Shown here piece after piece: positions 54,910-63,217 of a stretch of DNA of 64,000 nucleotides. How positions within the stretch are numbered: position 1 is the stretch's first letter; every line of letters begins with the position of its first letter. Source of the DNA: Methanobacteriota archaeon (GTDB lineage: Archaea; Thermoplasmatota; Thermoplasmata; UBA10834); the NCBI GenBank assembly GCA_020348345.1, contig CP070748.1, positions 605,190 through 669,189 on the forward strand, read 5' to 3'. The notes below the pieces were generated by a model. That model made no database searches. It was not told the DNA's origin and was given only the letters and a program-made list of their open reading frames with translations. A program made the position numbers and the translations under genes.

Positions 54910-55804
54910 TCGCCCTCAGCTCGCCAAGGGTAGTGATCCTCTCTGCAAAAGCATTGTGCTTGTGGATCGACTCCTCGCTCACGCTCCTGACAGTCACATG
55001 GACGGAGTCGTCGAGACTGCTGTATCTGTCGAGCATCTTCCATAGGATGTCCCTGACCACATCCTCCACGAATTTGGGATTGTTGTGTGCGTTCAAGACC
55101 ACGGTCGCTTCGTCATCTCGCTTCAGTATGCCGAAAGTGGGACTGCTGAGAGATGTCTCCACTATGTCAATGAGGTCATCCGCCTCGATATCAACATGCT
55201 CTGGAACTTCGATCATCAGTGTAGTGCGATTCCTCTGGTTGTGGGTGATGATAGGCAGTCCGTTCAGGATGCTCGCACTCTCCGAGACATCGGAAGCTAT
55301 GCGCGTGCGGACGGTCTCCATGGCGCATGGACAAGCCGTCATGCCCTCGACCTCGACTCCTATCAGCTTCATCAGGCCATTCCCTCGTTTTGCCGTCGCT
55401 CTGGCAATGAGTTTGAAAGGCTCCAGCGAATCCCTCCCGGAGTCGGTCGTCTTCTCGAGGAAGTAGTCCGCCACCATGTTCACCTCACCGTAGCTGGCGT
55501 ACTCGTGCCTGTCGAGCAGCTCGCGGCATATCTTGCCCGCGAGTTCCTCCAGGCTCGATGCCTTCTGCCTCACACTCTCGTCGACCATCTCCGTGATGAT
55601 CTCAACATTCCTGCTCATGTGCGAGCCTTTCTGGGTTGAAGGCAGATCAACAAAAACGTCGATGATGGCCGTAACATGGTTGTCCTTATTGTGACGGTGC
55701 ACGACAATGGGTTTCTTCACCCCAGTTATTCCAACTCTAGTGAGCCGAAAGCCGTTCTCCACCCGTCGATTCTGCACATCCAGTGAACTCACCTTATATC
55801 GCAT
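54896..55804 (-). CDS. mptA: GTP cyclohydrolase MptA (FolE2 family)
   Basis: 302 residues from MRYKVSSLDVQNRRVENGF; the frame before this has unlikely composition and runs into the next gene. The FolE2/MptA signature is clear: GVKKPIVVHR, FVDLPSTQKGSHMSRN, the metal cysteine in GMTACPCAMET, and ITHNQRNRTTLMIEV. MptA converts GTP to 7,8-dihydroneopterin 2',3'-cyclic phosphate, the first step of tetrahydromethanopterin synthesis; related enzymes feed tetrahydrofolate or archaeosine. It shares an operon with the phosphatase. Confidence 0.93.
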   Translation of the reverse strand: MRYKVSSLDVQNRRVENGFRLTRVGITGVKKPIVVHRHNKDNHVTAIIDVFVDLPSTQKGSHMSRNVEIITEMVDESVRQKASSLEELAGKICRELLDRHEYASYGEVNMVADYFLEKTTDSGRDSLEPFKLIARATAKRGNGLMKLIGVEVEGMTACPCAMETVRTRIASDVSESASILNGLPIITHNQRNRTTLMIEVPEHVDIEADDLIDIVETSLSSPTFGILKRDDEATVVLNAHNNPKFVEDVVRDILWKMLDRYSSLDDSVHVTVRSVSEESIHKHNAFAERITTLGELRAIDDE

Positions 55805-55878
55805 GCTTGTAATCTCCGCCCAATAGTAATCCGTGACTGATTTACCATCCGCACGGTAGCAGGGTGGCGTATTATCAT

Positions 55879-56577
55879 CTACTCGTAGCGCTGGCACCGG
55901 TGACAGTAGTATCGGTTGTACTCCGCCACGTATTCCGTCGGTCCTCCGCACGAGGGACACGCTCTTCCTGCAGATGCGGGCATTGCGGGCGGCGCAGCTA
56001 TCCCAGCGGCAGCACGCCCACTTCGTGACGGTGCTTCCCTTATCGCCGCAAGCTGGACGGCTGCTCCGAATACCATCACGCCCAGCATCACCGCCACGAC
56101 CACGGTCATGTCGAAGTAGTCGAGCCATATGAGCCCTATTCCAACGAGCATGCCCCCTATCACCGCCGTGACGACTCCGATCGCCTGTTCAATGAACACA
56201 ATGGTCATAGCGAGCGCTATGGCTGCCAACACGAGCGCGACGACAGTGTCTTCGACCAGACCGTATACGACGAAGTAGGTGAAGAGGCCCGCTACGACGC
56301 CCAGGCCTATCTCTGCGAGGAACATGAATACGAAGCTGCCGACAATCGCACAGAGCATTGACGCAACGAGGCCTATGAGAATTCCGCCGACCGCAGTGCC
56401 CAGCACAAAGCCGAACAACCCACCGATCATCGCACCGATAAACGACATCAGATGTCTCCAGGCGATGTAGCCTGCAAACGCGAGCACAAGGCCGATCATC
56501 AGAATCAGGACGTAGACGATGATACCAAGATCACTAGCGAGGCCATCCTCGAACCCCTCTGGTGGACCCTGTGCCAT
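55879..56577 (-). CDS. Polytopic membrane protein with C-terminal zinc ribbon
   Basis: 232 residues from MAQGPPEGFEDG, with GAGG ten bases upstream. Six to seven Gly/Ala/Val-rich helices at about residues 18-175, with a repeated GGLFGFVLGTAVGG-type pattern like the TMEM198/DUF4203 group. Then a flexible Ala/Pro linker and a zinc ribbon CPSCGGPTEYVAEYNRYYCHRC. Transport or sensing role unknown. It lies 74 bases upstream of mptA and could be its first operon gene, although there is no obvious link. Confidence 0.7.
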   Translation of the reverse strand: MAQGPPEGFEDGLASDLGIIVYVLILMIGLVLAFAGYIAWRHLMSFIGAMIGGLFGFVLGTAVGGILIGLVASMLCAIVGSFVFMFLAEIGLGVVAGLFTYFVVYGLVEDTVVALVLAAIALAMTIVFIEQAIGVVTAVIGGMLVGIGLIWLDYFDMTVVVAVMLGVMVFGAAVQLAAIREAPSRSGRAAAGIAAPPAMPASAGRACPSCGGPTEYVAEYNRYYCHRCQRYE

Positions 56578-56617
56578 GACAGTCAATCCTCGTGCGGCGA
56601 GTATCGGCTGCCGCTCA

Positions 56618-56626
56618 CTTTAAATC
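56618..56626 (+). promoter_or_regulatory. TATA box for rnhB
   Basis: CTTTAAATC; initiation near 56648, 27 bases before the ATG at 56675. The GTG at 56639 would be upstream of the transcript start. Confidence 0.5.
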
Positions 56627-56674
56627 TTCGCAAGCCAAGTGCTATTAACGGAGCATGCCGATGATGGTTCCATC

Positions 56675-57322
56675 ATGATATGCGGGGTCGATGAAGCGGG
56701 CAGGGGACCTGTGGTTGGCCCGCTCGTGGTGTGTGGCATCTCCGTTGAAGAGGACACCCCTCTCGTGAGCATGGGGGTGAGGGATTCCAAGAGCCTCACG
56801 CGGCAGCGGCGGGAGGCATTGGCTCCGATGATTCTTGATGTCTCACGCGTTGAAGTCCTGGAGGTGTCGGCCGAAGAGATAGATGATCTCAGGCGCCGCA
56901 TGACGCTCAACGAGGCCGAGGCTATGCTATTCGCGCAGGTCGTCGACAAGCTCTCCCCTCGTGTCGCCTATCTCGATGCCGCCGATGTCGACGAGACGCG
57001 ATTCGGGAGATTGACCGAATCGCACATTGGATGCGGTGCTAAAATCGTGTCCAAGCACCGCGCAGACGTCGAGTATCCGGTGGTCTCTGCTGCATCGATT
57101 GTCGCGAAGGTTCATCGTGATCGCCGGATCGATGCCATAGAGGAGGAGCTCGGCATGGCGGTGGGCTCAGGTTACACCTCAGACCATGTCACGATAGGTT
57201 TCATTCAGCAATGGCTCGACGAGAAGGGCTCTCTCCCACCGCATGTAAGGCGCTCTTGGAAGACTGCCCAAAAGCTAATGAACCTCAACGGAATCAGGAG
57301 GCTCGACTCGTTCGAGGGATGA
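56675..57322 (+). CDS. rnhB: Ribonuclease HII
   Basis: 215 residues from MICGVDEAGRGPVVGPLV, the canonical start. Catalytic acids: Asp6 and Glu7 in GVDEAGRG, Asp in AYLDAADVDE, and Asp in AASIVAKVHRDR. The C-terminal SGYTSDHVT and RRSWKT blocks match archaeal RNase HII. The enzyme cleaves RNA-DNA hybrids and single ribonucleotides in DNA. An SCP2-like gene starts 3 bases after its stop. Confidence 0.95.
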   Translation: MICGVDEAGRGPVVGPLVVCGISVEEDTPLVSMGVRDSKSLTRQRREALAPMILDVSRVEVLEVSAEEIDDLRRRMTLNEAEAMLFAQVVDKLSPRVAYLDAADVDETRFGRLTESHIGCGAKIVSKHRADVEYPVVSAASIVAKVHRDRRIDAIEEELGMAVGSGYTSDHVTIGFIQQWLDEKGSLPPHVRRSWKTAQKLMNLNGIRRLDSFEG

Positions 57323-57325
57323 CTT

Positions 57326-57658
57326 TTGGTGGAGGATCTCATAAGAGGGGCTATTGACAGGTTCAACGCCAAGGCAAGAGACAATGCAGAGCTCGCGGAC
57401 GAGCTTCGTGGTGTCTCGAAGCTCATACAGGTGGAGCTCGAGGACGGAGACGTGTATCATTTCAAGCTCGAGAACGGCGTTGTCGACACCCTCGAGATGG
57501 GCGCGGTCGATGATCCCGACATACGCGTGATCGCCAGCGCCGATACTCTGAGGCGGCTTTGGAGCAAGGAGCTGCGGGTTATGAAGGCCATAGTGACCAA
57601 GAAGCTCCAGGTTAAAGGCTCGATGGAAGACCTCTTGCGACTGAGAAGATTCTTCTGA
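57326..57658 (+). CDS. SCP2-domain sterol-carrier-like protein
   Basis: 110 residues from TTG (or GTG one codon later); GAGG precedes by eight bases. The sequence is a single SCP2 fold: helix VEDLIRGAIDRFNAKARDN, strands IQVELEDGDVYHFKLENG, PDIRVIASADTLRRLW, and a closing KAIVTKKLQVKGSMEDLL. Members bind hydrophobic ligands or act as dimerisation modules. It is translationally close to rnhB (3 bases), though the functions look unrelated. Confidence 0.75.
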   Translation: MVEDLIRGAIDRFNAKARDNAELADELRGVSKLIQVELEDGDVYHFKLENGVVDTLEMGAVDDPDIRVIASADTLRRLWSKELRVMKAIVTKKLQVKGSMEDLLRLRRFF

Positions 57659-57717
57659 CCCAGCGCCCAACGCCCATATGGATACTTTTAACTACATAAT
57701 ACACATTAGTCGGCATC

Positions 57718-57792
57718 AGCGGGGTGGGGTAGCTTGGAAATCCCATCAGGCTCATAACCTGAAGATCGTTGGTTCAAATCCAACCCCCGCTA
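57718..57792 (+). tRNA. tRNA-Met (CAT), probably initiator
   Basis: Cloverleaf: acceptor AGCGGGG/CCCCGCT with A1-U72, D arm GGGTAGCTTGGAAATCCC, anticodon stem TCAGG/CCTGA around CTCATAA, T arm GTTGG-TTCAAAT-CCAAC, discriminator A. No CCA encoded. The A1-U72 pair is the archaeal initiator hallmark, but the anticodon stem has A29-U41 instead of the usual third G-C pair. Confidence 0.9.
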
Positions 57793-57809
57793 CTCTGTCG
57801 CTTACCCCC

Positions 57810-57814
57810 TTTTT
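57810..57814 (+). terminator. T-run terminator after tRNA-Met
   Basis: Five thymines in CCCCCTTTTTAG, 18 bases after the tRNA; short T runs end archaeal transcripts. Confidence 0.4.
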
Positions 57815-57825
57815 AGCAGAAATTC

Positions 57826-57833
57826 TGATATAC
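57826..57833 (+). promoter_or_regulatory. TATA box for the gene at 57858
   Basis: TGATATAC, about 28 bases before the GTG start, consistent with a leaderless mRNA. Confidence 0.45.
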
Positions 57834-57857
57834 CGGGGAGAACTGATAACCCGGACT

Positions 57858-58109
57858 GTGACGGCCCGCAATTCCAGCGCGCATCCGCGTTCATCCCGTC
57901 GTCTGTGCCCTTCGTGCTTGCATTGGGACCCCAGACCCGAAGACGGCGCCGGCCCGGGCATGGGTTACTGCCTCAAGAGGGATGTCGTGACCGCTGCGAG
58001 AAGCGAGTGTGAGTTCTTCGAGGAGGCAACGGCATCAAAGGTGGAGGCGAGGAATCGTGAGATATACGGCCAGCTCGACGAGTACCATGAGGAGGACGAA
58101 GAGCATTGA
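57858..58109 (+). CDS. Small cysteine-containing archaeal protein
   Basis: 83 residues from GTG; the longer frame upstream runs through the tRNA and cannot be coding. A TATA box at 57826-57833 predicts a leaderless transcript at this GTG. Cysteines: CPSCLHWDPRPEDGAGPGMGYC and C near SECEFFEE, giving a possible zinc site of four Cys. The rest is an acidic helix ending DEYHEEDEEH. Function unknown. Confidence 0.65.
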   Translation: MTARNSSAHPRSSRRLCPSCLHWDPRPEDGAGPGMGYCLKRDVVTAARSECEFFEEATASKVEARNREIYGQLDEYHEEDEEH

Positions 58110-58178
58110 TGTGGGCGCCAAGCCTACAAAATGCTTAAGTCACACCAACATGGTCACTTCCCGTTCGGTGGGATTCTG

Positions 58179-59369
58179 ATGAAAGCTGTCATATTGGCTG
58201 CCGGAGAGGGCAAGAGGCTCAGGCCATTGACCGCCTCTGAGCCGAAGGTGATGATCCCTGTTGCCAACCGACCAGTCCTCGAATACGTAGTCGACGCACT
58301 CGTAAGGAACAACATCGTCGAGATCGTCATGGTTGTTGGATACCGCAAGGAGCGAATCATGTCCCATTTCGAGGACGGCAAGAAGTTCGGTGCGAGAATC
58401 GAGTATGTCGTTCAGGATAAGCAGCTCGGAAACGGTCATGCGCTGAACTGCGCAAAGGACAGGGTCTCGGGAGAGTTCCTGGTGCTGGCTGGAGACAACA
58501 TCGTCGATGCGAGGGCAGTGGAGGACATGCTCAGGTCCGGGGCGAGTCCGAGCGCACTCGTCGTCGAGAGCGAGAACCCGTCCAAATACGGCGTGGTCAC
58601 AATCGAGAAAGGGATTATCAGGGGAGTCGTGGAGAAGCCCCAAACCCTAGTGTCCAACATAATTCTCACGGGTTTTTACCGCCTGAAGGACTCAATATTC
58701 GATGTAATCGGACGCAACATTGCCTCGGGAGAATACGGCCTGAGCCATGCGCTCAGCTCCGCGCTCGGAGACCATTCCATAGTGCCCGTCTTCTCCGACG
58801 GTCTGTGGATCGATGCCGTGTACCCGTGGGATCTTCTCGAGCTCAACGCGGCCGCCCTTGAGAACGCGAGCGTCAGGACGGCAGGCAAGATCGAGAAGAA
58901 CGTCACCATCGCTGGCCAAGTCAGCATAGGGGAGGAAACGGTTATACGTGCGGGCACTACGATATACGGCCCGGTCATGATCGGCGAGGGGTGCGACATC
59001 GGCCCGAACGTGACTGTATTCCCATCCACCAGCATAGGCGACAACGTGACGGTCGAACCGTACACAATGATCAAGAACAGCATACTAATGAGCAACACGA
59101 GCATAGCGGCGCACTCGTACCTGTCGCATTGCGTTTTCGGATACGGCGTCAAGAGCAAGTCTCACCTTATGGGTGCGGGAGCCGAGGCTTATGTGAACGT
59201 GGGCGACGAGTTCTTCAAGGTGCCTCATATGGGTTCGATTGTGGGGGAAGACACGGAGTTCGGCACGGGCGTGATTGTGGAACCAGGTACTATAGTCGGA
59301 GCGGGATGCAAGGTCTCCAGCGGGGCCAAGATAACCAGAAACCTGCCGAACAGGTCTCTTGTTACTTAG
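58179..59369 (+). CDS. glmU: Sugar-1-phosphate nucleotidylyltransferase/acetyltransferase, GlmU-like
   Basis: 396 residues from MKAVILAAGEGKRLRPLT, with GGTGGG seven bases upstream. The N-terminal nucleotidyltransferase (residues 1-230) has the GEGKRLRP signature, PVANRPVLEYVV and LVLAGDNIVD. Residues 245-396 are a left-handed beta-helix of hexapeptide repeats (VTIAGQVSIGEETVIRAGT and on), the acetyltransferase part. It resembles archaeal bifunctional enzymes that make UDP-GlcNAc from GlcN-1-P. GlmS follows 25 bases downstream. A TATA-like GCTTAAGT lies near 58133. Confidence 0.9.
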   Translation: MKAVILAAGEGKRLRPLTASEPKVMIPVANRPVLEYVVDALVRNNIVEIVMVVGYRKERIMSHFEDGKKFGARIEYVVQDKQLGNGHALNCAKDRVSGEFLVLAGDNIVDARAVEDMLRSGASPSALVVESENPSKYGVVTIEKGIIRGVVEKPQTLVSNIILTGFYRLKDSIFDVIGRNIASGEYGLSHALSSALGDHSIVPVFSDGLWIDAVYPWDLLELNAAALENASVRTAGKIEKNVTIAGQVSIGEETVIRAGTTIYGPVMIGEGCDIGPNVTVFPSTSIGDNVTVEPYTMIKNSILMSNTSIAAHSYLSHCVFGYGVKSKSHLMGAGAEAYVNVGDEFFKVPHMGSIVGEDTEFGTGVIVEPGTIVGAGCKVSSGAKITRNLPNRSLVT

Positions 59370-59394
59370 CAGCCATCCAGGGTGAGAATCTCAT

Positions 59395-61191
59395 ATGTGC
59401 GGGATAGTCGGCTACGCAGGAGACAAGAAAGCTCAACCTATTCTTGTCGACTGTCTCAAGCGCCTTGAATATAGGGGCTATGATTCTGCTGGCCTGGCGG
59501 TCGTCAACGACGGCGTCCAGGTGTACAAATCAGAGGGCGAGATCACCGCTCTGGAGACCGGCATGCCTTCGATGGAGGGCACAGTCGGAATAGCCCATAC
59601 GAGATGGGCAACTCAGGGAAAACCCACCGCGGAGAACGCTCATCCTCTGCAGGGGTGTGGAGGCAAAGTTGCAGTGGTCCACAACGGAATCATCAGCAAC
59701 TTCATGGAGCTGAAGGAATCACTTACTTCGGAAGGGCACGAGTTCTCGTCAGAGACTGATACGGAGGTATTCGCCCATCTGGTAGAGGCAGAATATGAGG
59801 ACGGCGACTTGTTGGAGGCGGTGAGAAGGGCGCTGAAGCGTGTGGACGGCACCTACGCGTTCGCGGTTGTGGCGCGCGGAAGAGATGAGGTGGTCGCTGC
59901 GCGTAACGAAAGCCCCCTGGTCATCGGCCTCGGCGACGGTGAGAACTTCCTAGCAAGCGATGTGACTGCGCTGTTGAAGTACACCAATCGCATGGTTCAT
60001 GTGATGGACGGCGAGGTAGTGCGGCTGACGAAGGATTCCGTCAGCATCGTCAATGCCGAGGGTGCGCCGGTTGTGCGCGCGCCCGAACGCATCGCATGGT
60101 CGCTGGAGGATGCCGAGAAGGGAGGGTATCCGCACTTCATGCTGAAGGAGATCTTCGAGCAGCCAGCCGCGATACACGACTCACTCCTGGGAAGGATAGG
60201 CACCGTCGAAGGAGACGAATCATTCCTCGACGACAGCTCGTTCTCCAGCGTCAAGATAGTCGCCTGCGGCACGTCGTACAACGCCGGGCTTGTTGGGAAG
60301 TACATCATCGAGGAGCTGGCGGGCATACCTGCTACTGTTCAGATATCTTCAGAATATAGATACTCCGCGGCCGCGCGCGAGAATCCACTCGTTGTGCTCG
60401 TTACGCAGAGCGGGGAGACCCTGGACACCATCGCAGCTGCAAGGGAGGCTAGGAAGCGCGGCAACCACACTGTGGCAATAGTCAACGTGACGGGCTCAGC
60501 GATTACGCGCGAAGTCGACCATGTCATATACACGCGCGCAGGGCCCGAGATTGGCGTTGCAGCGACGAAGACATTCGTTACCCAGCTCATCGCTCTCTAT
60601 CTGCTGGCAATCGAGCTGGGCTCCAAGAGCAGAACGCTGACTGCGCAAGCCAGGCGCTCTGTCGTGGGCCAGCTGAGGAACCTCCCACGGGCAGTCCAGG
60701 ACGTCCTGAACCAGGCAGAGACGATTGAGGCCATCGCCGACAAGTATCGCGACGCCCGCGATATGTTCTTCATTGGTAGAAACATCCACTATCCCATCGC
60801 AATGGAGGCCGCACTCAAGACGAAGGAGATATCCTACATACATGGCGAGGGCTACCCAGCTGGAGAGCTGAAGCACGGCCCTCTCGCCCTTCTATCGAAG
60901 GATACCCCAGTCGTGGCAATCGTTTCCCGCGACCACACATATGAGAAGATGATCGGAAATATCAGCGAGGTATCCGCGAGGAGCAGCCCGGTCGTAGCCG
61001 TCGCCAACGATGATGACACCGAAATCGGCAAGTTCGCCGACGAGATCATCTACCTGCGCAGGATCCCGTCGCTCTTCTCACCCGTACCTGTCATTGTGGC
61101 TCTTCAGCTGTGGGCTTACTATCTGGCTAAGGCCAGGGGCTGTCCGATAGACAAGCCAAGGAATATCGCCAAGACTGTCACCGTCGAGTAA
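59395..61191 (+). CDS. glmS: Glutamine-fructose-6-phosphate aminotransferase (isomerising)
   Basis: 598 residues, full length. N-terminal Cys2 glutaminase: MCGIVGYAGDKKAQPIL, LEYRGYDSAGLAV, HTRWATQGKPT, VVHNGIISNF. Two SIS domains follow (VACGTSYNAGLVGKYI, VTQSGETLDTIAA; then FFIGRNIHYPIAMEAALKTKE), and the C-terminus ends NIAKTVTVE as usual. It makes glucosamine-6-phosphate from fructose-6-phosphate and glutamine. With the GlmU-like enzyme upstream it gives UDP-GlcNAc for glycans and N-glycosylation. Confidence 0.97.
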   Translation: MCGIVGYAGDKKAQPILVDCLKRLEYRGYDSAGLAVVNDGVQVYKSEGEITALETGMPSMEGTVGIAHTRWATQGKPTAENAHPLQGCGGKVAVVHNGIISNFMELKESLTSEGHEFSSETDTEVFAHLVEAEYEDGDLLEAVRRALKRVDGTYAFAVVARGRDEVVAARNESPLVIGLGDGENFLASDVTALLKYTNRMVHVMDGEVVRLTKDSVSIVNAEGAPVVRAPERIAWSLEDAEKGGYPHFMLKEIFEQPAAIHDSLLGRIGTVEGDESFLDDSSFSSVKIVACGTSYNAGLVGKYIIEELAGIPATVQISSEYRYSAAARENPLVVLVTQSGETLDTIAAAREARKRGNHTVAIVNVTGSAITREVDHVIYTRAGPEIGVAATKTFVTQLIALYLLAIELGSKSRTLTAQARRSVVGQLRNLPRAVQDVLNQAETIEAIADKYRDARDMFFIGRNIHYPIAMEAALKTKEISYIHGEGYPAGELKHGPLALLSKDTPVVAIVSRDHTYEKMIGNISEVSARSSPVVAVANDDDTEIGKFADEIIYLRRIPSLFSPVPVIVALQLWAYYLAKARGCPIDKPRNIAKTVTVE

Positions 61192-61216
61192 TGTATATCG
61201 ATGAAGAGGCGTTCTT

Positions 61217-62212
61217 CTACTCGATCATCTCCGGGCAGATGCTCTTGCGCGAACACGACCTGCACTTCCCAGGTCGATTGTGGTTTCGGTGCGCCTCTCC
61301 CCTCAGGCGCGCACGCTTGACCTCTTGAACCTTCTCAAGAAGCACCTTCTTCATGTCGTCGTTGTACTCAATCTCGTGCTCCTGCTCGGGGTACTTGACG
61401 ATGCCATAAGGCGGTCGCTCGCCGGTGGTCTCTTCGATAAGGAGGCAGTATGCCGCAATCTGGACGATGTGTGAGAATAGCGGCCCCTGCGGCGTCCTGC
61501 CTTTCTTCACCTCCACTGGTATCAGATGGTCGCCGAGCTTCATGACATAGTCCGGCTTTCCGGAAATGCCATACTCTTTGGAAATGAACACCTTCGAGTC
61601 GTCGATGTCTATGTATTCGATTTCGCCCTCTACGTCGAACTCACTTCTAAGCAACCGTGCGATATCCGTCGACCTGAGTGATCTGTAGAGGAAATATGAC
61701 GCCGCCATCAGCCACACGAGTGCTATAAGTTCGAGTGCCTGTGCCAGCTTGTTGTCCTTCACGATGAATCCTACCGCATTGACTGCTATTACGACGGCTA
61801 TGATGGCGAATACCAGCACAATCTTCTCGTATGCCACAGTCTTGCTCTTGATGGTCGATCTGGTGGCCTTGAAGAGGAAGAACGATGCTGCGAGTATCCA
61901 TATGAGCGCAACAACACCCATTATCTCTCCCAGGTGCATGGAATCGTCTTCGAACACCAGCTCCAGCCCAAGAATCGCGATTATCGTCGCCGTAACAGCA
62001 TACCAGAAGACAAGTCTCTCCGATTGGCTTGCCGACCTCTCTTCCGAATCAATACGCCATAGGGATCTTCCGAGCTTTTCATGTTCCGCGATGCCCTTGG
62101 TGAGCTCTCTTCGGCGTGGCTCGTGGGTGAGGCTCAGCCACCAGCTGAGTGGGCAATAGCTATACTTCTCTAGATCGCCAGCGGAAACAGTCCCGTCGAC
62201 GTCTTTCGCCAT
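61217..62212 (-). CDS. Cas4-like PD-(D/E)XK nuclease with embedded membrane module
   Basis: 331 residues. N-terminal Cys20 in YSYCPLSWW and His44 in GIAEHEK. C-terminal C317-x2-C320-x5-C326. Together these are the four Fe-S cysteines and the helical His of Cas4/RecB-type nucleases. The nuclease core follows: D221 in SGKPDYV, E234-V-K236 in PVEVKKG, Q251 and Y255 in QIAAY. Between residues 67 and 177 there are four hydrophobic helices in two similar pairs (residues 102-120 and 164-182 match at 11 of 19 positions). This would anchor the nuclease at the membrane. No CRISPR array or other cas gene is near. A TPD-nuclease gene lies 54 bases upstream on the same strand. Confidence 0.85.
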   Translation of the reverse strand: MAKDVDGTVSAGDLEKYSYCPLSWWLSLTHEPRRRELTKGIAEHEKLGRSLWRIDSEERSASQSERLVFWYAVTATIIAILGLELVFEDDSMHLGEIMGVVALIWILAASFFLFKATRSTIKSKTVAYEKIVLVFAIIAVVIAVNAVGFIVKDNKLAQALELIALVWLMAASYFLYRSLRSTDIARLLRSEFDVEGEIEYIDIDDSKVFISKEYGISGKPDYVMKLGDHLIPVEVKKGRTPQGPLFSHIVQIAAYCLLIEETTGERPPYGIVKYPEQEHEIEYNDDMKKVLLEKVQEVKRARLRGEAHRNHNRPGKCRSCSRKSICPEMIE

Positions 62213-62266
62213 CAGGCACGCTTATCCATGTACTCAATCAATAACCTTTGCCAATGCGCCAAGGAA

Positions 62267-63013
62267 TTACTTCCTGCCGAAGTAGGAGCCGTCGAGCAGC
62301 ATGATACCTTCCGGCGGTTCGATGCCTTCTATGAATCCATACCAATAGACGACCGCCCCCGCACCGAATATCTCCGTGTACGGCTTCAGCTGCCTTCGGA
62401 CGTTCTTCTTCAACTCGATTTCATCCCCGAACGAGGCCTTAGACTCTATCCAGAACACTCTCGTGCCGTCGATGACCATCGGCTTTGCGAGCAGAATATC
62501 GGGCGTCTTCTTGTGCGTAGATCTAAGGTCCTCCTCAGTCCTGTATTCTATCTCCCGCTTATCGAGCCAAGCCTGGAGGAGCCCCTCACCCCATTTTCCC
62601 CTGTCTGCCTGGGTCTGAGACCCTTTTGGAGAGTATATTATGTCCGCCTCCGCCACATGCTTCAGCTCCTTTCTCAGTCGCTTGTTAGGGCAGGTCTTGG
62701 GGTCGCGGAGGTACTTCCAGTATTCCTTCCTCGTCACTTTGATCTCGGGGGCCAGCATGAGCCCCAGCAGGACCGGGGGGAAGTTGATGCGCCTGGCCAG
62801 CTTGTATATGGTCGTTCCTCTCCTCCACTCCTTGGCCAGCTTGGCGACGTCCTTCTTCACAATATAGTACCTTCTCGTGGCGTCACGGACTGTTCTTTGA
62901 GTGTACATCACCAGGAGCAACTCTCGGTCCATTTTGAGCTCCTCCGCGAGCCGATCGATGTCCCGAGGAGTCTTCAATCGCGAGTATATGTTCCTGTAAT
63001 GCTCGTATTTCAT
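62267..63013 (-). CDS. TPD-motif PD-(D/E)XK nuclease (CDIN1/C15orf41-like)
   Basis: 248 residues from MKYEHYRNIYSRL; an ATG 14 codons earlier (63055) adds an atypical segment, but a TATA-like element upstream does not exclude it. Two N-terminal helical HTH-like units come first (residues 1-100: LLLVMYTQRTVRDATRRYY, TTIYKLARRINFPPVLLGLML). Then a restriction-fold core: WGEGLLQAWLDKREIEY, the TPD motif in KKTPDILLAKP, and E-S-K in FWIESKASFGD. The family is shared by archaea and animals, where the human homologue pairs with codanin-1. Its DNA or RNA target is unknown. Confidence 0.8.
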   Translation of the reverse strand: MKYEHYRNIYSRLKTPRDIDRLAEELKMDRELLLVMYTQRTVRDATRRYYIVKKDVAKLAKEWRRGTTIYKLARRINFPPVLLGLMLAPEIKVTRKEYWKYLRDPKTCPNKRLRKELKHVAEADIIYSPKGSQTQADRGKWGEGLLQAWLDKREIEYRTEEDLRSTHKKTPDILLAKPMVIDGTRVFWIESKASFGDEIELKKNVRRQLKPYTEIFGAGAVVYWYGFIEGIEPPEGIMLLDGSYFGRK

Positions 63014-63217
63014 AGGATTCCCTGTCCAGCAGATGAAGGCTGAACGTGTCTCCATTACCGTTCAGTGCAATTTCGCGGCTATTATCTCCGAGTCTCTACT
63101 TATTACTTTGCGGCATACTTCCCCATAGCCAGGCAGCATCCAGTGCCTTCAGCGGAACCTTGAAATCGGTTGAAGACATGGCCGCTGCAATAACGCCATC
63201 CAGGTCGTGATTGCCCA

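Noticed and set aside
57678..57857. Longer version of the small gene at 57858
   Set aside because: That part of the frame runs through the tRNA-Met gene and has no start signals.
61217..62212. Cas4-like protein as evidence of a CRISPR-Cas locus
   Set aside because: No repeat array, cas1, cas2 or effector gene is visible on either side; Cas4-like nucleases also occur outside CRISPR loci.
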